64,000 bases of DNA from Flaviaestuariibacter sp. (GCA_025963645.1 JAOQAI010000017.1:62001-126000), one strand, 5' to 3'. Shown: positions 34,345-43,731, numbered from the stretch's first letter. Notes: generated by a model not told the origin, from the letters alone. Translations and numbers: made by a program.

Positions 34345-34626
34345 GTTGTCTGTTTTGTCTTTAATAAGCACCGAAAGCACTACGCTAAAACCACCCGAAG
34401 CGTCTCTTCGTTAATAGGATCACCGGCAATCGGGCGTGGGGCGAAACTAAGCAAAAATTATCTTCATTTTAAGGGAATTCATTCGCATAGGACAGATGAG
34501 CTGCATCGTGTATTCCAAAAAGATAGCCTTATTTTGGTGCCCCGGTGCGGCCCTTTTTTTGAAGCGATGGTAAGAGCCGTGCCGAACGCAGCCGAAGGGG
34601 GTTTGCTAAAACAAGGATTGGAATTT

Positions 34627-35949
34627 ATGCCGGAAACGATTTTCAGCTGGAAGAGAAAAAAGGAAGTAGAGAATGGCGTACCCCTGGTACGTTTTGGGCG
34701 CTATTCGGATAATAACAAGCCGGTTGAAAAAGTAGAAAAATGGAATGTAGCTGAAACCCTCTTCAAAGAGAAAGCCTATCACAAAAGCATCGCGGTTTTT
34801 TTCGACTACCTCGGCGATGAATGGGCGGAGAATGTTAGCCATCAAGCCACCGAAACCGGCGGCACTTTTATCTTCTACCAAGGCTCCAAGATTATTCGTG
34901 GTTTTTACAACGATAAGACCATGGAGGCAGAAGTGGCGCTTGCCGAAATGCCGGCCCCAAGTGTGCCGGTGATGCGCCGGCTGCTCGAAATGAACTTTAG
35001 CCTTTATTACACCCGCTATGCACTGAACGGCGATAAGCTGTGCATGATGTTCGAAAGCGATATTGAAACCGCCAATCCCAGCAAGCTTTATTACGGATTA
35101 AAAGAATTGGCGACTAAAGCCGATAAACAGGACGATCTTTTGGTACAGGATTTTACCTCCTTGTTGCCGGTTGATACGGAACATGTGGCAGAGATCCCAT
35201 TGGCGGAAAAAGAGGTGAAGTATAGCTTCATGCAACAGTGGATACAGTCCACGCTGGACCTTGTGGAGACCGTTGATGCCGATAAATTTTCCGGCGGCAT
35301 TGCTTATATCTTGCTGGCCCTGGCTTACCGAATTGACTTCCTGGTAGTGCCGGAAGGCAAGCTGCTCCTGAACCTTGAAAAGATCGTGGATATTTATTTC
35401 CGCAAGGACGACCGGCAGGTTTCGGAAAAGAACGGGGAGATGATCGAAGAGTTTATGAAGCTGCAGGCCCGCAGCAAAGAAGAGATCTTTCCGTACCTGT
35501 TCCGCTCCCGCTATACTTTTTCCATTGTGATGCCGCAGGCGCATAAAACGGTTGCCGATGCTATTTACAATGCCAACCAGAACATTGCCTGGTATAAGGA
35601 GAACAAACATTTCGAGATCGCAGCGCTTATTTCGGAATACGGGATCGCATATTGTCAATATTCTTACAGCTTGCCCCGACCCATCACCGATCTCTTCCAG
35701 TTGTTCATGATGATCAATTACCCGGACTATTTCGCAGCGCTGGGCATTCCTACCGATTATTACAACAAAGAGAAAGACGAGTTCAATAAAGAATCTATCC
35801 TTGCGGCTATTGAAGAAATACAGGAAGGCTGGCGCAGCAAATATCCCGAACTGAAAATGCGGGAGGACAAGCTGCTGTTTGATGGTCGTATGGCGTTCAA
35901 TCAGTCGTTTACGAGTGAAGTCGAATTCCTTAACCTCGAAACCAAGTAA
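34627..35949 (+). CDS. Uncharacterised protein with YbjN-like region
   Basis: A hydrophilic cytoplasmic protein of 440 residues from ATG 34627 (MPETIFSWKRKKEVENG). The frame is open much further upstream, over dnaN on the other strand; ATG 34567 is an alternative start. The middle (FYQGSKIIRGFYNDKTMEAEVALAEMP, then VPVMRRLLEMNFSLYYTRYALNGDKLCMM) resembles a YbjN or type III chaperone-like fold, and the C-terminal half is helical. No enzyme motif is seen. Downstream, past a GxxExxY insertion, the protease gene ends in a similar YbjN-like domain (LPAETAQIKPLYKFLLEQNYGMD), which suggests a functional link. Confidence 0.6.
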   Translation: MPETIFSWKRKKEVENGVPLVRFGRYSDNNKPVEKVEKWNVAETLFKEKAYHKSIAVFFDYLGDEWAENVSHQATETGGTFIFYQGSKIIRGFYNDKTMEAEVALAEMPAPSVPVMRRLLEMNFSLYYTRYALNGDKLCMMFESDIETANPSKLYYGLKELATKADKQDDLLVQDFTSLLPVDTEHVAEIPLAEKEVKYSFMQQWIQSTLDLVETVDADKFSGGIAYILLALAYRIDFLVVPEGKLLLNLEKIVDIYFRKDDRQVSEKNGEMIEEFMKLQARSKEEIFPYLFRSRYTFSIVMPQAHKTVADAIYNANQNIAWYKENKHFEIAALISEYGIAYCQYSYSLPRPITDLFQLFMMINYPDYFAALGIPTDYYNKEKDEFNKESILAAIEEIQEGWRSKYPELKMREDKLLFDGRMAFNQSFTSEVEFLNLETK

Positions 35950-36423
35950 CCGCGGATTTGAGGATTAGTGAGATTAATTTGATTTTATGAAGGAGTCAAA
36001 TTTGAAATATGGCGACCTGACACAGAAGATCATCGGCTGTGCTATGAAGGTGCATAGCAGGATGAAGAATGGCTATATAGAAAGAGTTTATCAAAAATGC
36101 ATGGCAATAGAACTGCAAAAAGCAGGAGTGCTATACAAAGAAGAAATAGATATGCCCATCTTTTATGATGATAAAATAGTAGGCAGGCGCCGTGCCGATT
36201 TCATCGTAGATGAAAAAGTAGTGATAGAAATAAAAGCGATCACGAATTTAGAAAATGAACACATTGCGCAAGCCTTGAATTATTTAGAGACAAGCGGCTT
36301 AGAGATTTGTCTTCTCATCAATTTCGGATCAAAAAGCCTTCAGTTTAAGAGGCTGATAAATGAGAACAAAAGCCTTGCATTAAAACATCCTATAAATCCA
36401 ATAAATCCCTAAATCCGCGGTTA
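35947..36423. mobile_element. GxxExxY cassette bounded by terminal inverted repeats
   Basis: The 13-base sequence TAACCGCGGATTT starts at 35947, and its exact inverse AAATCCGCGGTTA ends at 36423. Similarity continues inward, more loosely, for about 25 bases on both sides. The left end supplies the stop codon of the upstream gene; the right end shares its last A with the ATG of the protease gene. The only gene inside is the GxxExxY gene. The same termini occur at 56240-56465 without that gene. No transposase is present. Confidence 0.55.
35987..36412 (+). CDS. GxxExxY protein (PD-(D/E)XK-like)
   Basis: A 141-residue protein with the naming motif GYIERVYQ (GxxExxY), then YKEEIDMPIFYDDKIVGRRRADFIVDEKVVIEIKAI, a typical D...ExK nuclease-like core (ADFIVD, IEIKA), then HIAQALNYLETSGLEICLLINFG. 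The family is widespread and often multicopy in Bacteroidota, with no known function. The last residues (HPINPINP) are encoded by the right-hand terminal repeat. Confidence 0.85.
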   Translation: MKESNLKYGDLTQKIIGCAMKVHSRMKNGYIERVYQKCMAIELQKAGVLYKEEIDMPIFYDDKIVGRRRADFIVDEKVVIEIKAITNLENEHIAQALNYLETSGLEICLLINFGSKSLQFKRLINENKSLALKHPINPINP

Positions 36424-37526
36424 TGGAAACCCAGCAGATCATAGAATTATACCGGCCGGCTATTATCCAGATAGCTACGCAAACCAGCACCGGTACCGGT
36501 TTTTATATAAAAGAATTTGACCTGGTTGTTACTAACGAACACGTTATCGGAAAGAATGCCGAGGTAACGATCGCAGGGCGCTTTTTTGAGCGCCGGTTAG
36601 CAAGGGTTTGGTACACCGACAAAAAGCACGACCTCGCCTTTTTACAACCACCGGAAGGCGCCCAGTTGCCCGAGATCAAATTGGGTCAATACGAAGATGT
36701 AAAAGACGGTGGCGTGGTAGTGGCGATTGGTCACCCGTTCGGGTTGAATTATACGGCTACCCAAGGTGTGATCTCCAAGGCGGATCGCATACGGGATGGT
36801 ATCAAATATATCCAGATAGATGCGGCGATCAATCCCGGTAATAGCGGCGGGCCATTGGTAAGCAAAAGTGGCGAAGTGATTGGCGTGAATTCGTTTATCA
36901 TTCGCGGTGGCGACAACCTGGGTTTTGCCTTGCCGGTAAGTTATTTGCGGGAAGCCTTAAAGCTTTATACACCTTACCGTGGCGAGCCCTCTACCCGCTG
37001 CCATAGCTGCGATACCCTGGTCACTGCTTCCAATATAGACTCTACCAAGTACTGCCCGTTCTGCGGCACGGAAGTAAAGCTGCCGCAAATGCCGGAGAAA
37101 GAAAGCAAGCCCGTAGGTGTTGCCAAAACGGTGGAAGAAATATTGAAAGATTTAGGCAAGGATGTAAAGCTTACCCGCGATGGTCATAATAACTGGACGG
37201 TAAAGGAAGGCTCTGCCAAGATCAAGATCAACTACAACTCGGAAAACTTTTTTGTATCGGGTGATGCTTATCTCTGCACACTCCCGGCTGAAACCGCGCA
37301 GATAAAACCACTTTATAAATTCCTGCTGGAGCAAAACTACGGGATGGACAGCCTCGTGCTGAGTTGCGTTAAGCAAAGCATTGTGCTTTCCTGCATTATG
37401 TACGACCTGGATATGACCCGCGAAGCCGGGGTGGATATGCTTCGTGACCTTTTTCAAAAGGCCGATTATTATGATCAACTGCTGGAAAAGCAATTCGGTT
37501 GCCGTGAACTGTTGGAAGAAGTGTAG
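36423..37526 (+). CDS. Trypsin-like protease fused to zinc ribbon and YbjN-like domain
   Basis: A 367-residue protein without signal peptide or PDZ domain, so probably cytoplasmic. The first half is an S1C (HtrA/DegP-type) protease with an intact triad: His in VVTNEHVIG (about residue 39), Asp in KKHDLAFL (about 74) and Ser in NPGNSGGPL (about 143). A zinc ribbon follows (CHSC ... CPFCG, about 197-220), then a YbjN-like C-terminal domain (about 245-360). This domain order is unlike classical DegP. recX follows 2 bp after the stop. Confidence 0.8.
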   Translation: METQQIIELYRPAIIQIATQTSTGTGFYIKEFDLVVTNEHVIGKNAEVTIAGRFFERRLARVWYTDKKHDLAFLQPPEGAQLPEIKLGQYEDVKDGGVVVAIGHPFGLNYTATQGVISKADRIRDGIKYIQIDAAINPGNSGGPLVSKSGEVIGVNSFIIRGGDNLGFALPVSYLREALKLYTPYRGEPSTRCHSCDTLVTASNIDSTKYCPFCGTEVKLPQMPEKESKPVGVAKTVEEILKDLGKDVKLTRDGHNNWTVKEGSAKIKINYNSENFFVSGDAYLCTLPAETAQIKPLYKFLLEQNYGMDSLVLSCVKQSIVLSCIMYDLDMTREAGVDMLRDLFQKADYYDQLLEKQFGCRELLEEV

Positions 37527-37528
37527 CC

Positions 37529-38002
37529 ATGCAAAAAAAGTATTTATCTAAAGAGCAAGCCATCCAAAAATTGCGGCAATACTGTGCCTACCAGGAGCGC
37601 AGCCATTCGGAAGTCGTTCAAAAGCTGTGGGATCTTGGCGTATATAAATCCGAACATGACGAGATTATTTCCTCGCTGATAGAAGACGATTACCTGAATG
37701 AGAGCCGATTCGCCGAAGCCTTTGCGGGCGGCAAGTTTCGCATGAAGGATTGGGGCCGTAAAAAGATCTATTATGCGCTGAAGGAAAAGAAGGTGAGCGA
37801 ATACAATATCAAGCAGGCGATGAAATGCATTGATGAAGAAGCTTACCGAAAGACCCTGCAGGAACTGGGCGAGAAGCGCTATGCTTCCTTAAAAGGGGAA
37901 CAATACCTGGTGCGCAAAAAGAAAACGCAGGATTACCTTTTGCTGAAAGGCTTTGAAATGGAATTGGTAACCGCCCTGTTAAAGGCGCTTACTGAAAAAT
38001 AA
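37529..38002 (+). CDS. recX: Regulatory protein RecX
   Basis: Modulates RecA filaments. The 157 residues have the RecX three-helix repeats: LRQYCAYQERSHSEVVQKLWDLG, then LIEDDYLNESRFAEAFAGGKFRMKDWGRKKIYYALKEKKV, then a C-terminal repeat ending in DYLLLKGFEMELV. It starts 2 bp after the protease fusion gene; recA is not in the window. Confidence 0.93.
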   Translation: MQKKYLSKEQAIQKLRQYCAYQERSHSEVVQKLWDLGVYKSEHDEIISSLIEDDYLNESRFAEAFAGGKFRMKDWGRKKIYYALKEKKVSEYNIKQAMKCIDEEAYRKTLQELGEKRYASLKGEQYLVRKKKTQDYLLLKGFEMELVTALLKALTEK

Positions 38003-38101
38003 AACCAATCATTGCCGACCATAGACGAGCCGTGCTTTCCATCAAATAAAATTTTTCATTGTCCGCATAGTCGTTACCTTAAGCCTCACAAATAAACGGC
38101 T

Positions 38102-40909
38102 ATGCGCAAACCACTGCTTCTCTGCCTGCTGGCAGCCTCTCTCATCACTACTGTAGCAAATACTCAAACAAAAAAGAACCTGGCGCCTGATGACTACCGC
38201 AAGTGGCAAACGCTAGGCGTGACGGACCTTTCACCAAATGGTGAATGGGTAGCATACCAGGTGACGGTGCAGGAAGACAACGACACCTTGTATCTCACTA
38301 ATCGCAACACGAATAAGGCTTACAAACTGGAGTTCGCTTCGGCACCCGAGTTTTCACGAGACAACCAATGGATCGCTTACCGCATTGGTGTTCCGTTCAA
38401 GGAAGCCGAAAAGCTGCGGGAAGGGAGCAAGCCCGTTGAATATAAAATGGGGCTTCTGAATTTAACTACTGGTAAAAAGGAAGAAGTAAAAAACATCAAC
38501 CGCTTCGGCTTTTCCCGCAACGGAAAATTCTTGGCAGCCTACCTGGCGCCACCAAAAGAAAGCAAGGATAAAGGTGCGGTGCTGTTGGTAAAGAATCTCT
38601 CTGATGGTACAACGAGAACGATTGGAAACGTCACCGAATATGCTTTCAATAAAAAAAGCGATTACCTGGCTTACATCGTAGAGTCAGCAAACACTGCGGG
38701 CAATTCCATCGAACTGTTCCAGTTGAATAGCGGCAACCTGAAAGTATTAGCCAGCGATACCGCCCGCTTCTCCAAACTTACCTGGCAGAAAGAAGGCGAT
38801 GGACTGGCATTCTTTAAAGCTTATCGCAAGGACCGCTACGAAGAAGACAACGCGGTAGTGTATAGCTATACCAATATCTACAAAGCGCCAACGCTTAAAA
38901 TATTCGATCCTGAAACGGCCACTGATTTTCCAAAGGGCAACCGCATTTTCACCGGCTCCAACTTAGGCCTGAGCGATGATATGAGCACCGCTTTCTTTGG
39001 ACTAAAGCCCTGGACCTATAACGAACTGGCCAAGAAGGAAGACCGCCGCCCGGGTGATAGCTTAACCAAAGCCGATACGGCTCGCATCGATTCCACAAGA
39101 GCCATCATTGCGGCAAAGAAAGGCGCGTCAACCGAAAAGCTGGCAGGTGTGGAAGTATGGCATTGGAAAGACCCGGAGATCCAGCCGCGCCAAAAGATCA
39201 CGCTGGGACAAGACACGATATTGAGTGCCCTGAGCGCCTGGAGTATTGACAACAACCGCTTCTTCCGGCTCACTACCGACGAAGCGCCGCTGGCACAACT
39301 AACCGGCAACCAGAAATACGCCGTGGTTTATACCAATAAAAAATACAAGCCCGCCTTTAAAGAAGATTTTGCCGATGCGCATTTAGTGAATATCAGAACC
39401 GGCGAAAGCAAGCTGGCCTTTGAAAAGGTGCTGACCGGTTTCAATACTTTCCCGAGCAGCTCACCAGACGGAAAATATTTGCTGTACTTCAAAGACAAAC
39501 ATTGGTGGTCGTATAATATGGCAACCGGCCAAAACACTAACCTCACTGTGAACATCAAGTCCGACTTCTGGGATGTGCGCGACGATCACCCGGCTTCGCG
39601 TCCGGCAGTGGGTTCAGGTGGCTGGCTGAAAGGCGACAAGGAAGTGTTGCTCTATGATGAATACGATGTCTGGGCGGTAAAGCCCGATGGCAAAGGGGCT
39701 CGCAAATTAACGAACGGGAAAGACGCCGAAGTGCGCTACCGCGTTACGCGTACCGATTTTGAAGAGCGCTATATTGACGACAGTCAGCCGCTGCACTTCT
39801 CTATGTACGGCGATAAAACAAAGAAATACGGTTATGCCAAATTGGAAAAAGGCAAGCTGGAACCGCTAGTCTTTGAAGACATGATGATCAACCGCTTGGT
39901 AAAAGCAAAAGATGCCAATAGCTTCCTGTATGTAAAGCAGGACTATGATAAGTCGCCTTCGCTGTATGTGACCAATAATTTCTCCGATGCCAAACAGGTA
40001 GCGACCACCAACCCGCAGCAGGCGAACTATTATTGGGGTAAGAGCCAGTTGATCACCTACACCAATAAAGATGGTAAGAAGCTACAAGGTGCTCTTTTCT
40101 ACCCGGCTAACTACGAGCCCGGCAAGAAATACCCGATGATCACTTATATCTACGAGGAGCTGTCCAGCACTGTGCATGGCTACACTTCTCCTAACCAGCG
40201 CGGCGCTTACAACACCACCAACTTTACTACCAATGGTTATTTCGTGTTCCGCCCGGATATTGTTTACAAAACAAACGATCCTGGCATTAGCGCGGTAGAC
40301 TGCGTAGTGCCGGCTGTAGAAGAAGTATTGAAAACAGGCATGATTGACAAGGACAAATTAGGATTGATGGGGCATAGCTGGGGCGCTTACCAAACCTCTT
40401 TCATCATCACGCAAACGCCGATGTTCAAGGCCGCTGTTGCCGGTGCACCATTGACGAATTTGATCTCCATGAGCAACTCTATTTACTGGAATACCGGCAC
40501 ACCGGACGCCAAGATATTCGAGACAAGCCAGGGACGTTTCGATGGTCCGTGGTACGAGAGAATGGAAGCCCACATGCGCAACTCGCCCATGTACCAGGCC
40601 GCCAATATTAAGACGCCGTTGCTGGTAGCTTTCGGGGATAAAGACGGCGCCGTGGATTGGCACCAGGGCATTGAAATGTACAGCACGATGCGCCGCATGC
40701 AGAAGCCGCATATCATGCTGGTGTATGCCGACGAGAACCACGGACTGGCTAAAAAAGAAAACCAGATTGATTACCAAAAGCGGCAGAAAGAATACTTTGA
40801 TCATTACCTATTGGGAAAACCGGCGGAACGCTGGATCACGGAGGGCATGAGCCAGCAGGAAAAAGCGAAACAAACACCGGCAACGCCAGCGGGTGTGCGG
40901 ACGTTTTGA
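38102..40909 (+). CDS. Secreted S9-family prolyl oligopeptidase-like peptidase
   Basis: A periplasmic or exported serine peptidase of 935 residues. The signal peptide is MRKPLLLCLLAASLITTVANTQ. A long beta-propeller region (about 30-640) precedes the alpha/beta-hydrolase domain with nucleophile GHSWGAYQ, catalytic Asp in FGDKDGAVDW and His in DENHGLAKKEN. It is longer than dipeptidyl peptidase IV relatives because of inserts in the propeller (about 305-345). It is likely a dipeptidyl or oligopeptidase in protein scavenging. It is monocistronic. Confidence 0.92.
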   Translation: MRKPLLLCLLAASLITTVANTQTKKNLAPDDYRKWQTLGVTDLSPNGEWVAYQVTVQEDNDTLYLTNRNTNKAYKLEFASAPEFSRDNQWIAYRIGVPFKEAEKLREGSKPVEYKMGLLNLTTGKKEEVKNINRFGFSRNGKFLAAYLAPPKESKDKGAVLLVKNLSDGTTRTIGNVTEYAFNKKSDYLAYIVESANTAGNSIELFQLNSGNLKVLASDTARFSKLTWQKEGDGLAFFKAYRKDRYEEDNAVVYSYTNIYKAPTLKIFDPETATDFPKGNRIFTGSNLGLSDDMSTAFFGLKPWTYNELAKKEDRRPGDSLTKADTARIDSTRAIIAAKKGASTEKLAGVEVWHWKDPEIQPRQKITLGQDTILSALSAWSIDNNRFFRLTTDEAPLAQLTGNQKYAVVYTNKKYKPAFKEDFADAHLVNIRTGESKLAFEKVLTGFNTFPSSSPDGKYLLYFKDKHWWSYNMATGQNTNLTVNIKSDFWDVRDDHPASRPAVGSGGWLKGDKEVLLYDEYDVWAVKPDGKGARKLTNGKDAEVRYRVTRTDFEERYIDDSQPLHFSMYGDKTKKYGYAKLEKGKLEPLVFEDMMINRLVKAKDANSFLYVKQDYDKSPSLYVTNNFSDAKQVATTNPQQANYYWGKSQLITYTNKDGKKLQGALFYPANYEPGKKYPMITYIYEELSSTVHGYTSPNQRGAYNTTNFTTNGYFVFRPDIVYKTNDPGISAVDCVVPAVEEVLKTGMIDKDKLGLMGHSWGAYQTSFIITQTPMFKAAVAGAPLTNLISMSNSIYWNTGTPDAKIFETSQGRFDGPWYERMEAHMRNSPMYQAANIKTPLLVAFGDKDGAVDWHQGIEMYSTMRRMQKPHIMLVYADENHGLAKKENQIDYQKRQKEYFDHYLLGKPAERWITEGMSQQEKAKQTPATPAGVRTF

Positions 40910-41015
40910 TTCTCACGTCAGGATTTTATCAGTAGAGACAGGGTTGGTCGAAAATAGCGGCCAACTCTGCCTTATGGCATGATTATTACCGCAATAGCGG
41001 GGAAGCACTTTCCAA

Positions 41016-41405
41016 TTGAAAACGATTCTTATCATCTTGTTCCTTGTTATCTCTACTGCCTATGGTCAGGGAAACGTAACATCCAACAAAGAAGAGGAGC
41101 TGATCGAGTATTTCGCTGACCTCGACCTCGAATCTTTTGAAGGAAAAACAGCAGAAAGCTTTCTGCGTTCCCTAAAGCCTGCGTATAAGAAATTCAGTAT
41201 GGCGCCTTCCCGAAATCATTTATACCGCGGTGTGCTCGTCTTCACCTATGATTACGGTATTGAAGTAGAGATCTACCTCGATGAATTCAGGTTTGCCAAC
41301 CCGAATGGCATTTGCCGTAAACGAAACAGGGGCTTGGCAGGGAAAGAGATCATCAGCACCATACAGGTCCACAATGGGATTGCCTGCATTCAGGGCTGCA
41401 CGTAA
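41016..41405 (+). CDS. Small secreted protein of unknown function
   Basis: A 129-residue exported protein. The start is a TTG codon (41016), required because it gives a full signal peptide (MKTILIILFLVISTAYGQ). The mature part is acidic at its N terminus, has no known domain, and ends in a cysteine pair (GIACIQGCT). It converges with the lipoprotein gene, with 8 bp between them. Confidence 0.6.
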   Translation: MKTILIILFLVISTAYGQGNVTSNKEEELIEYFADLDLESFEGKTAESFLRSLKPAYKKFSMAPSRNHLYRGVLVFTYDYGIEVEIYLDEFRFANPNGICRKRNRGLAGKEIISTIQVHNGIACIQGCT

Positions 41406-41413
41406 CAGCGCCC

Positions 41414-42247
41414 CTACTTACTGATCTTATCTGCCATTAGCTTCAAAAACGCACCATATTCTTCCGTATAGGTCTTTCCCGATGGATATTGCTTGCTTAA
41501 GCTACTGATCGTGGTTTCCAGTAATTCGTAAGCCGTGTTCGCGTCGGCTTCGTTATAGAACAACTCGCGGAACGAGGTTTTGATGGAAGTGCTCATGCCT
41601 AATCCATGCGCATAGTATTCAAAAGGCAAGTGCACACGGGTAGGTGAAAAGTAATTGGCCTTACCACTGATGGTTGCAAAATAGGCTCCATAAAAAGAGA
41701 GCATCGAGGCTAATCGTTTTTTCAGATCGGAAACCGTTTCCTGGGCCACCGGTTTCCTGCGCCAGCCATTCATGGCGGAATCAAAAAGGGGAAAGCCGGC
41801 GTGGTCCTCATCAATCTTTTCCAGGTACCACGTCACTTTTATGCGCTCATCTTCCAGCGGCAGGTATTGCACCAGTTGCATTCGTCCCCTGGCTATGCGC
41901 CGCACTGTTGCAATGAAAGGGTTAAATCCATTGCCGCCGCCACTTATGCGCAGGGAGCTGTCTCTTTTCAAAGCCCACTTACCTGTCATTGTCATAGCAC
42001 TATCCATATCTTTAAATGCGCCATTCGCATCAAAGGAGATCAGTTTCAAACCAAAAAGATTCACCAGCGAATCCTGGTAGCGGCCATATACTTCCTGTTG
42101 GTGTGGTGTCTTTAAAGTGTGTTTTGGATAAGCAATGAGCCAATTGCCTACGATCAACTCCGGTAAGCCCGCTTTCTTTTCCGGACCCGTGCAGGCACAC
42201 AAAATGATAAAGCAGGAAAGAGCGACGAGTGTTTTTAAAGAAGGCAT
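41414..42247 (-). CDS. Lipoprotein of unknown function
   Basis: A 277-residue protein with a lipobox (LCAC, Cys about 19), so an outer- or inner-membrane lipoprotein. The first part (about 30-150) resembles lipocalin-type domains found in many Bacteroidota lipoproteins (VGNWLIAYP, SFDANGAFKDM, MTGKWALKRDSSLRI). The second part is helical and unknown. It is downstream of the restriction-modification pair on the same strand, after 41 bp. Confidence 0.65.
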   Translation of the reverse strand: MPSLKTLVALSCFIILCACTGPEKKAGLPELIVGNWLIAYPKHTLKTPHQQEVYGRYQDSLVNLFGLKLISFDANGAFKDMDSAMTMTGKWALKRDSSLRISGGGNGFNPFIATVRRIARGRMQLVQYLPLEDERIKVTWYLEKIDEDHAGFPLFDSAMNGWRRKPVAQETVSDLKKRLASMLSFYGAYFATISGKANYFSPTRVHLPFEYYAHGLGMSTSIKTSFRELFYNEADANTAYELLETTISSLSKQYPSGKTYTEEYGAFLKLMADKISK

Positions 42248-42288
42248 GAGTAGAATGATAGTTGGCTTTGGTTAGATATAATACTGAT

Positions 42289-43113
42289 TTAATGATTCCT
42301 TATGCGGGACGCTATATCATAATTAGCGATCAATAATTCTTTGCCTAACACCGAGGCATTATTACCACTGTTGGTCATGCCGTATTGCAGCTCCCATTCC
42401 ACCTGGTAAAAATCCTTGTACAGGTTTTTAATGTAGGCGCAGTTGTCATAGGTCACCAGCCATTGGTGCGCCGAGGCCTGCAAGGTTTGAAAGAGAAGCG
42501 CATGATCGAACCCGGTGTGCAGGATGCCTTTCTTACCATAGAGCTTCGATTTGGTGGCGGAATAGTAAGGGGGATCTAAAAAGAGCAATACATCCTGGCC
42601 GGGCTCATTTATGAGAAAAGAATAATCCTCGCAAAAGAATTGGATCGGCTGAATGAGAGGAGCCGTTTCCCAAAGCCGGTCAATGGAGGACTGTGTGAAC
42701 CGTCCTTCAAAAGAAGCTTCCGAATAGCCGCCGGCATCTACTACGCCGGAAAACGTAATGCGGTTCAATACATAAAAATCAATAGCCCTTTCCAATTCCG
42801 ATAGTTCATTATTACGGCGTGCTACAATCTCAATAAAGAGTTGCTTGCCGGCATCATAGCCATCATAAATGGCTTGCACACCCTGCACCAACGCTTCCGT
42901 ATTATTTCGAAGCTGTGTCCAGAAGCAGTACAATTCATAATTCAGGTCCGAAGCCTTGTATGTTTTGCCGGGGAGCTGTTGCAGGCAATAAAAAGAGAAA
43001 GAACCGCCGCCAAAAAACACTTCCCGCAGTTCATTAAAAGGAGGCAGGAAGTCCTTCAGAAACTTCATGCCTCTTGATTTGCCGCCGGGATAGCGCAACG
43101 GGCTTTTCTTCAT
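42289..43113 (-). CDS. Dam-type adenine-N6 DNA methyltransferase
   Basis: Methylates adenine in DNA, most likely as the protecting half of a restriction system. The 274 residues have the alpha-class order: N-terminal SPLRYPGGKSR, SAM-binding VFFGGGSFSF (FxGxG type), a target-recognition middle region, and the catalytic LDPPYYS. This is the Dam/DpnM lineage, but the recognition site cannot be read from sequence. It begins 6 bp after the stop of the likely endonuclease gene. Confidence 0.88.
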   Translation of the reverse strand: MKKSPLRYPGGKSRGMKFLKDFLPPFNELREVFFGGGSFSFYCLQQLPGKTYKASDLNYELYCFWTQLRNNTEALVQGVQAIYDGYDAGKQLFIEIVARRNNELSELERAIDFYVLNRITFSGVVDAGGYSEASFEGRFTQSSIDRLWETAPLIQPIQFFCEDYSFLINEPGQDVLLFLDPPYYSATKSKLYGKKGILHTGFDHALLFQTLQASAHQWLVTYDNCAYIKNLYKDFYQVEWELQYGMTNSGNNASVLGKELLIANYDIASRIRNH

Positions 43114-43119
43114 AACCTC

Positions 43120-43701
43120 TTATTCATTAGGCGGTGAAGATAACCGAATTAAGGAATGCTGAATAAGAGGTAAGCCGCTTTCATAAACCACCTTTTTAGA
43201 ACCTTTCAGGTGCGCCAGCTTTGGCTCGCCAAATACCAGTTCGCTTATTTGGTAAGGTGGATAAACGGTGAACTGGTATGGATGTTCATCATCAAACAAT
43301 ACAAAGCAAACCCACGCCTGAGGCTTGTCTAAAATAGTGTCGCGGCGGGTCGTTCCGCTCTGAAAGGTCCAAGACTTACCATATTTAACAGCGGATGATT
43401 GCGACTGTGTTTTCACTGCCAGCTCAATGCCATTCACCAGCAGGTCGGCTTCCCATGATTTTTCGACCCCTTCATAAATAACATAGTCGGGGCCTTCCAC
43501 TCTGGCATAGGTCTGCAGCACTTTTTTCGCCGCCTCTTCACCCAGCTTCGATATAAAATGATCCTGCTGGATCTTAACCCTGAACGATTGATTGCTGTCT
43601 GAATAATCTGTCGTGTCCACTACTTTCTCCGCAAACCTTTTGGCACGGATCACTTCATCCACGTCCAGCTCTATAGTTTGTAAGTTTTGGTAGAAACGCA
43701 T
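43120..43701 (-). CDS. Probable type II restriction endonuclease
   Basis: A 193-residue protein, start ATG 43701 (MRFYQNLQTIELDVDEV); an in-frame upstream extension over a repeat is ignored. A nuclease-like core is visible: SWEADLLVNGIELAVKTQ, i.e. an acidic residue, then a strand with Glu and Lys, then KYGKSWTFQSG. The Glu sits four residues before the Lys, not two as in the textbook ExK, so the catalytic set is provisional. Its position directly before a Dam-type methyltransferase (6-bp gap) is the main argument. Another nuclease role is possible. Confidence 0.55.
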   Translation of the reverse strand: MRFYQNLQTIELDVDEVIRAKRFAEKVVDTTDYSDSNQSFRVKIQQDHFISKLGEEAAKKVLQTYARVEGPDYVIYEGVEKSWEADLLVNGIELAVKTQSQSSAVKYGKSWTFQSGTTRRDTILDKPQAWVCFVLFDDEHPYQFTVYPPYQISELVFGEPKLAHLKGSKKVVYESGLPLIQHSLIRLSSPPNE

Positions 43702-43731
43702 GTAATTATAAAGATAAGAAGCCCACCCAAA

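Noticed and set aside
34177-34626. Long N-terminal extension of the YbjN-like gene over dnaN
   Set aside because: The extension is the reverse strand of dnaN codons; ATG at 34627 (or 34567) gives a sensible start outside that gene.
35947-36423. Complete insertion sequence
   Set aside because: Terminal repeats are present but no transposase; the only gene is GxxExxY, so it is listed as a cassette with modest confidence.
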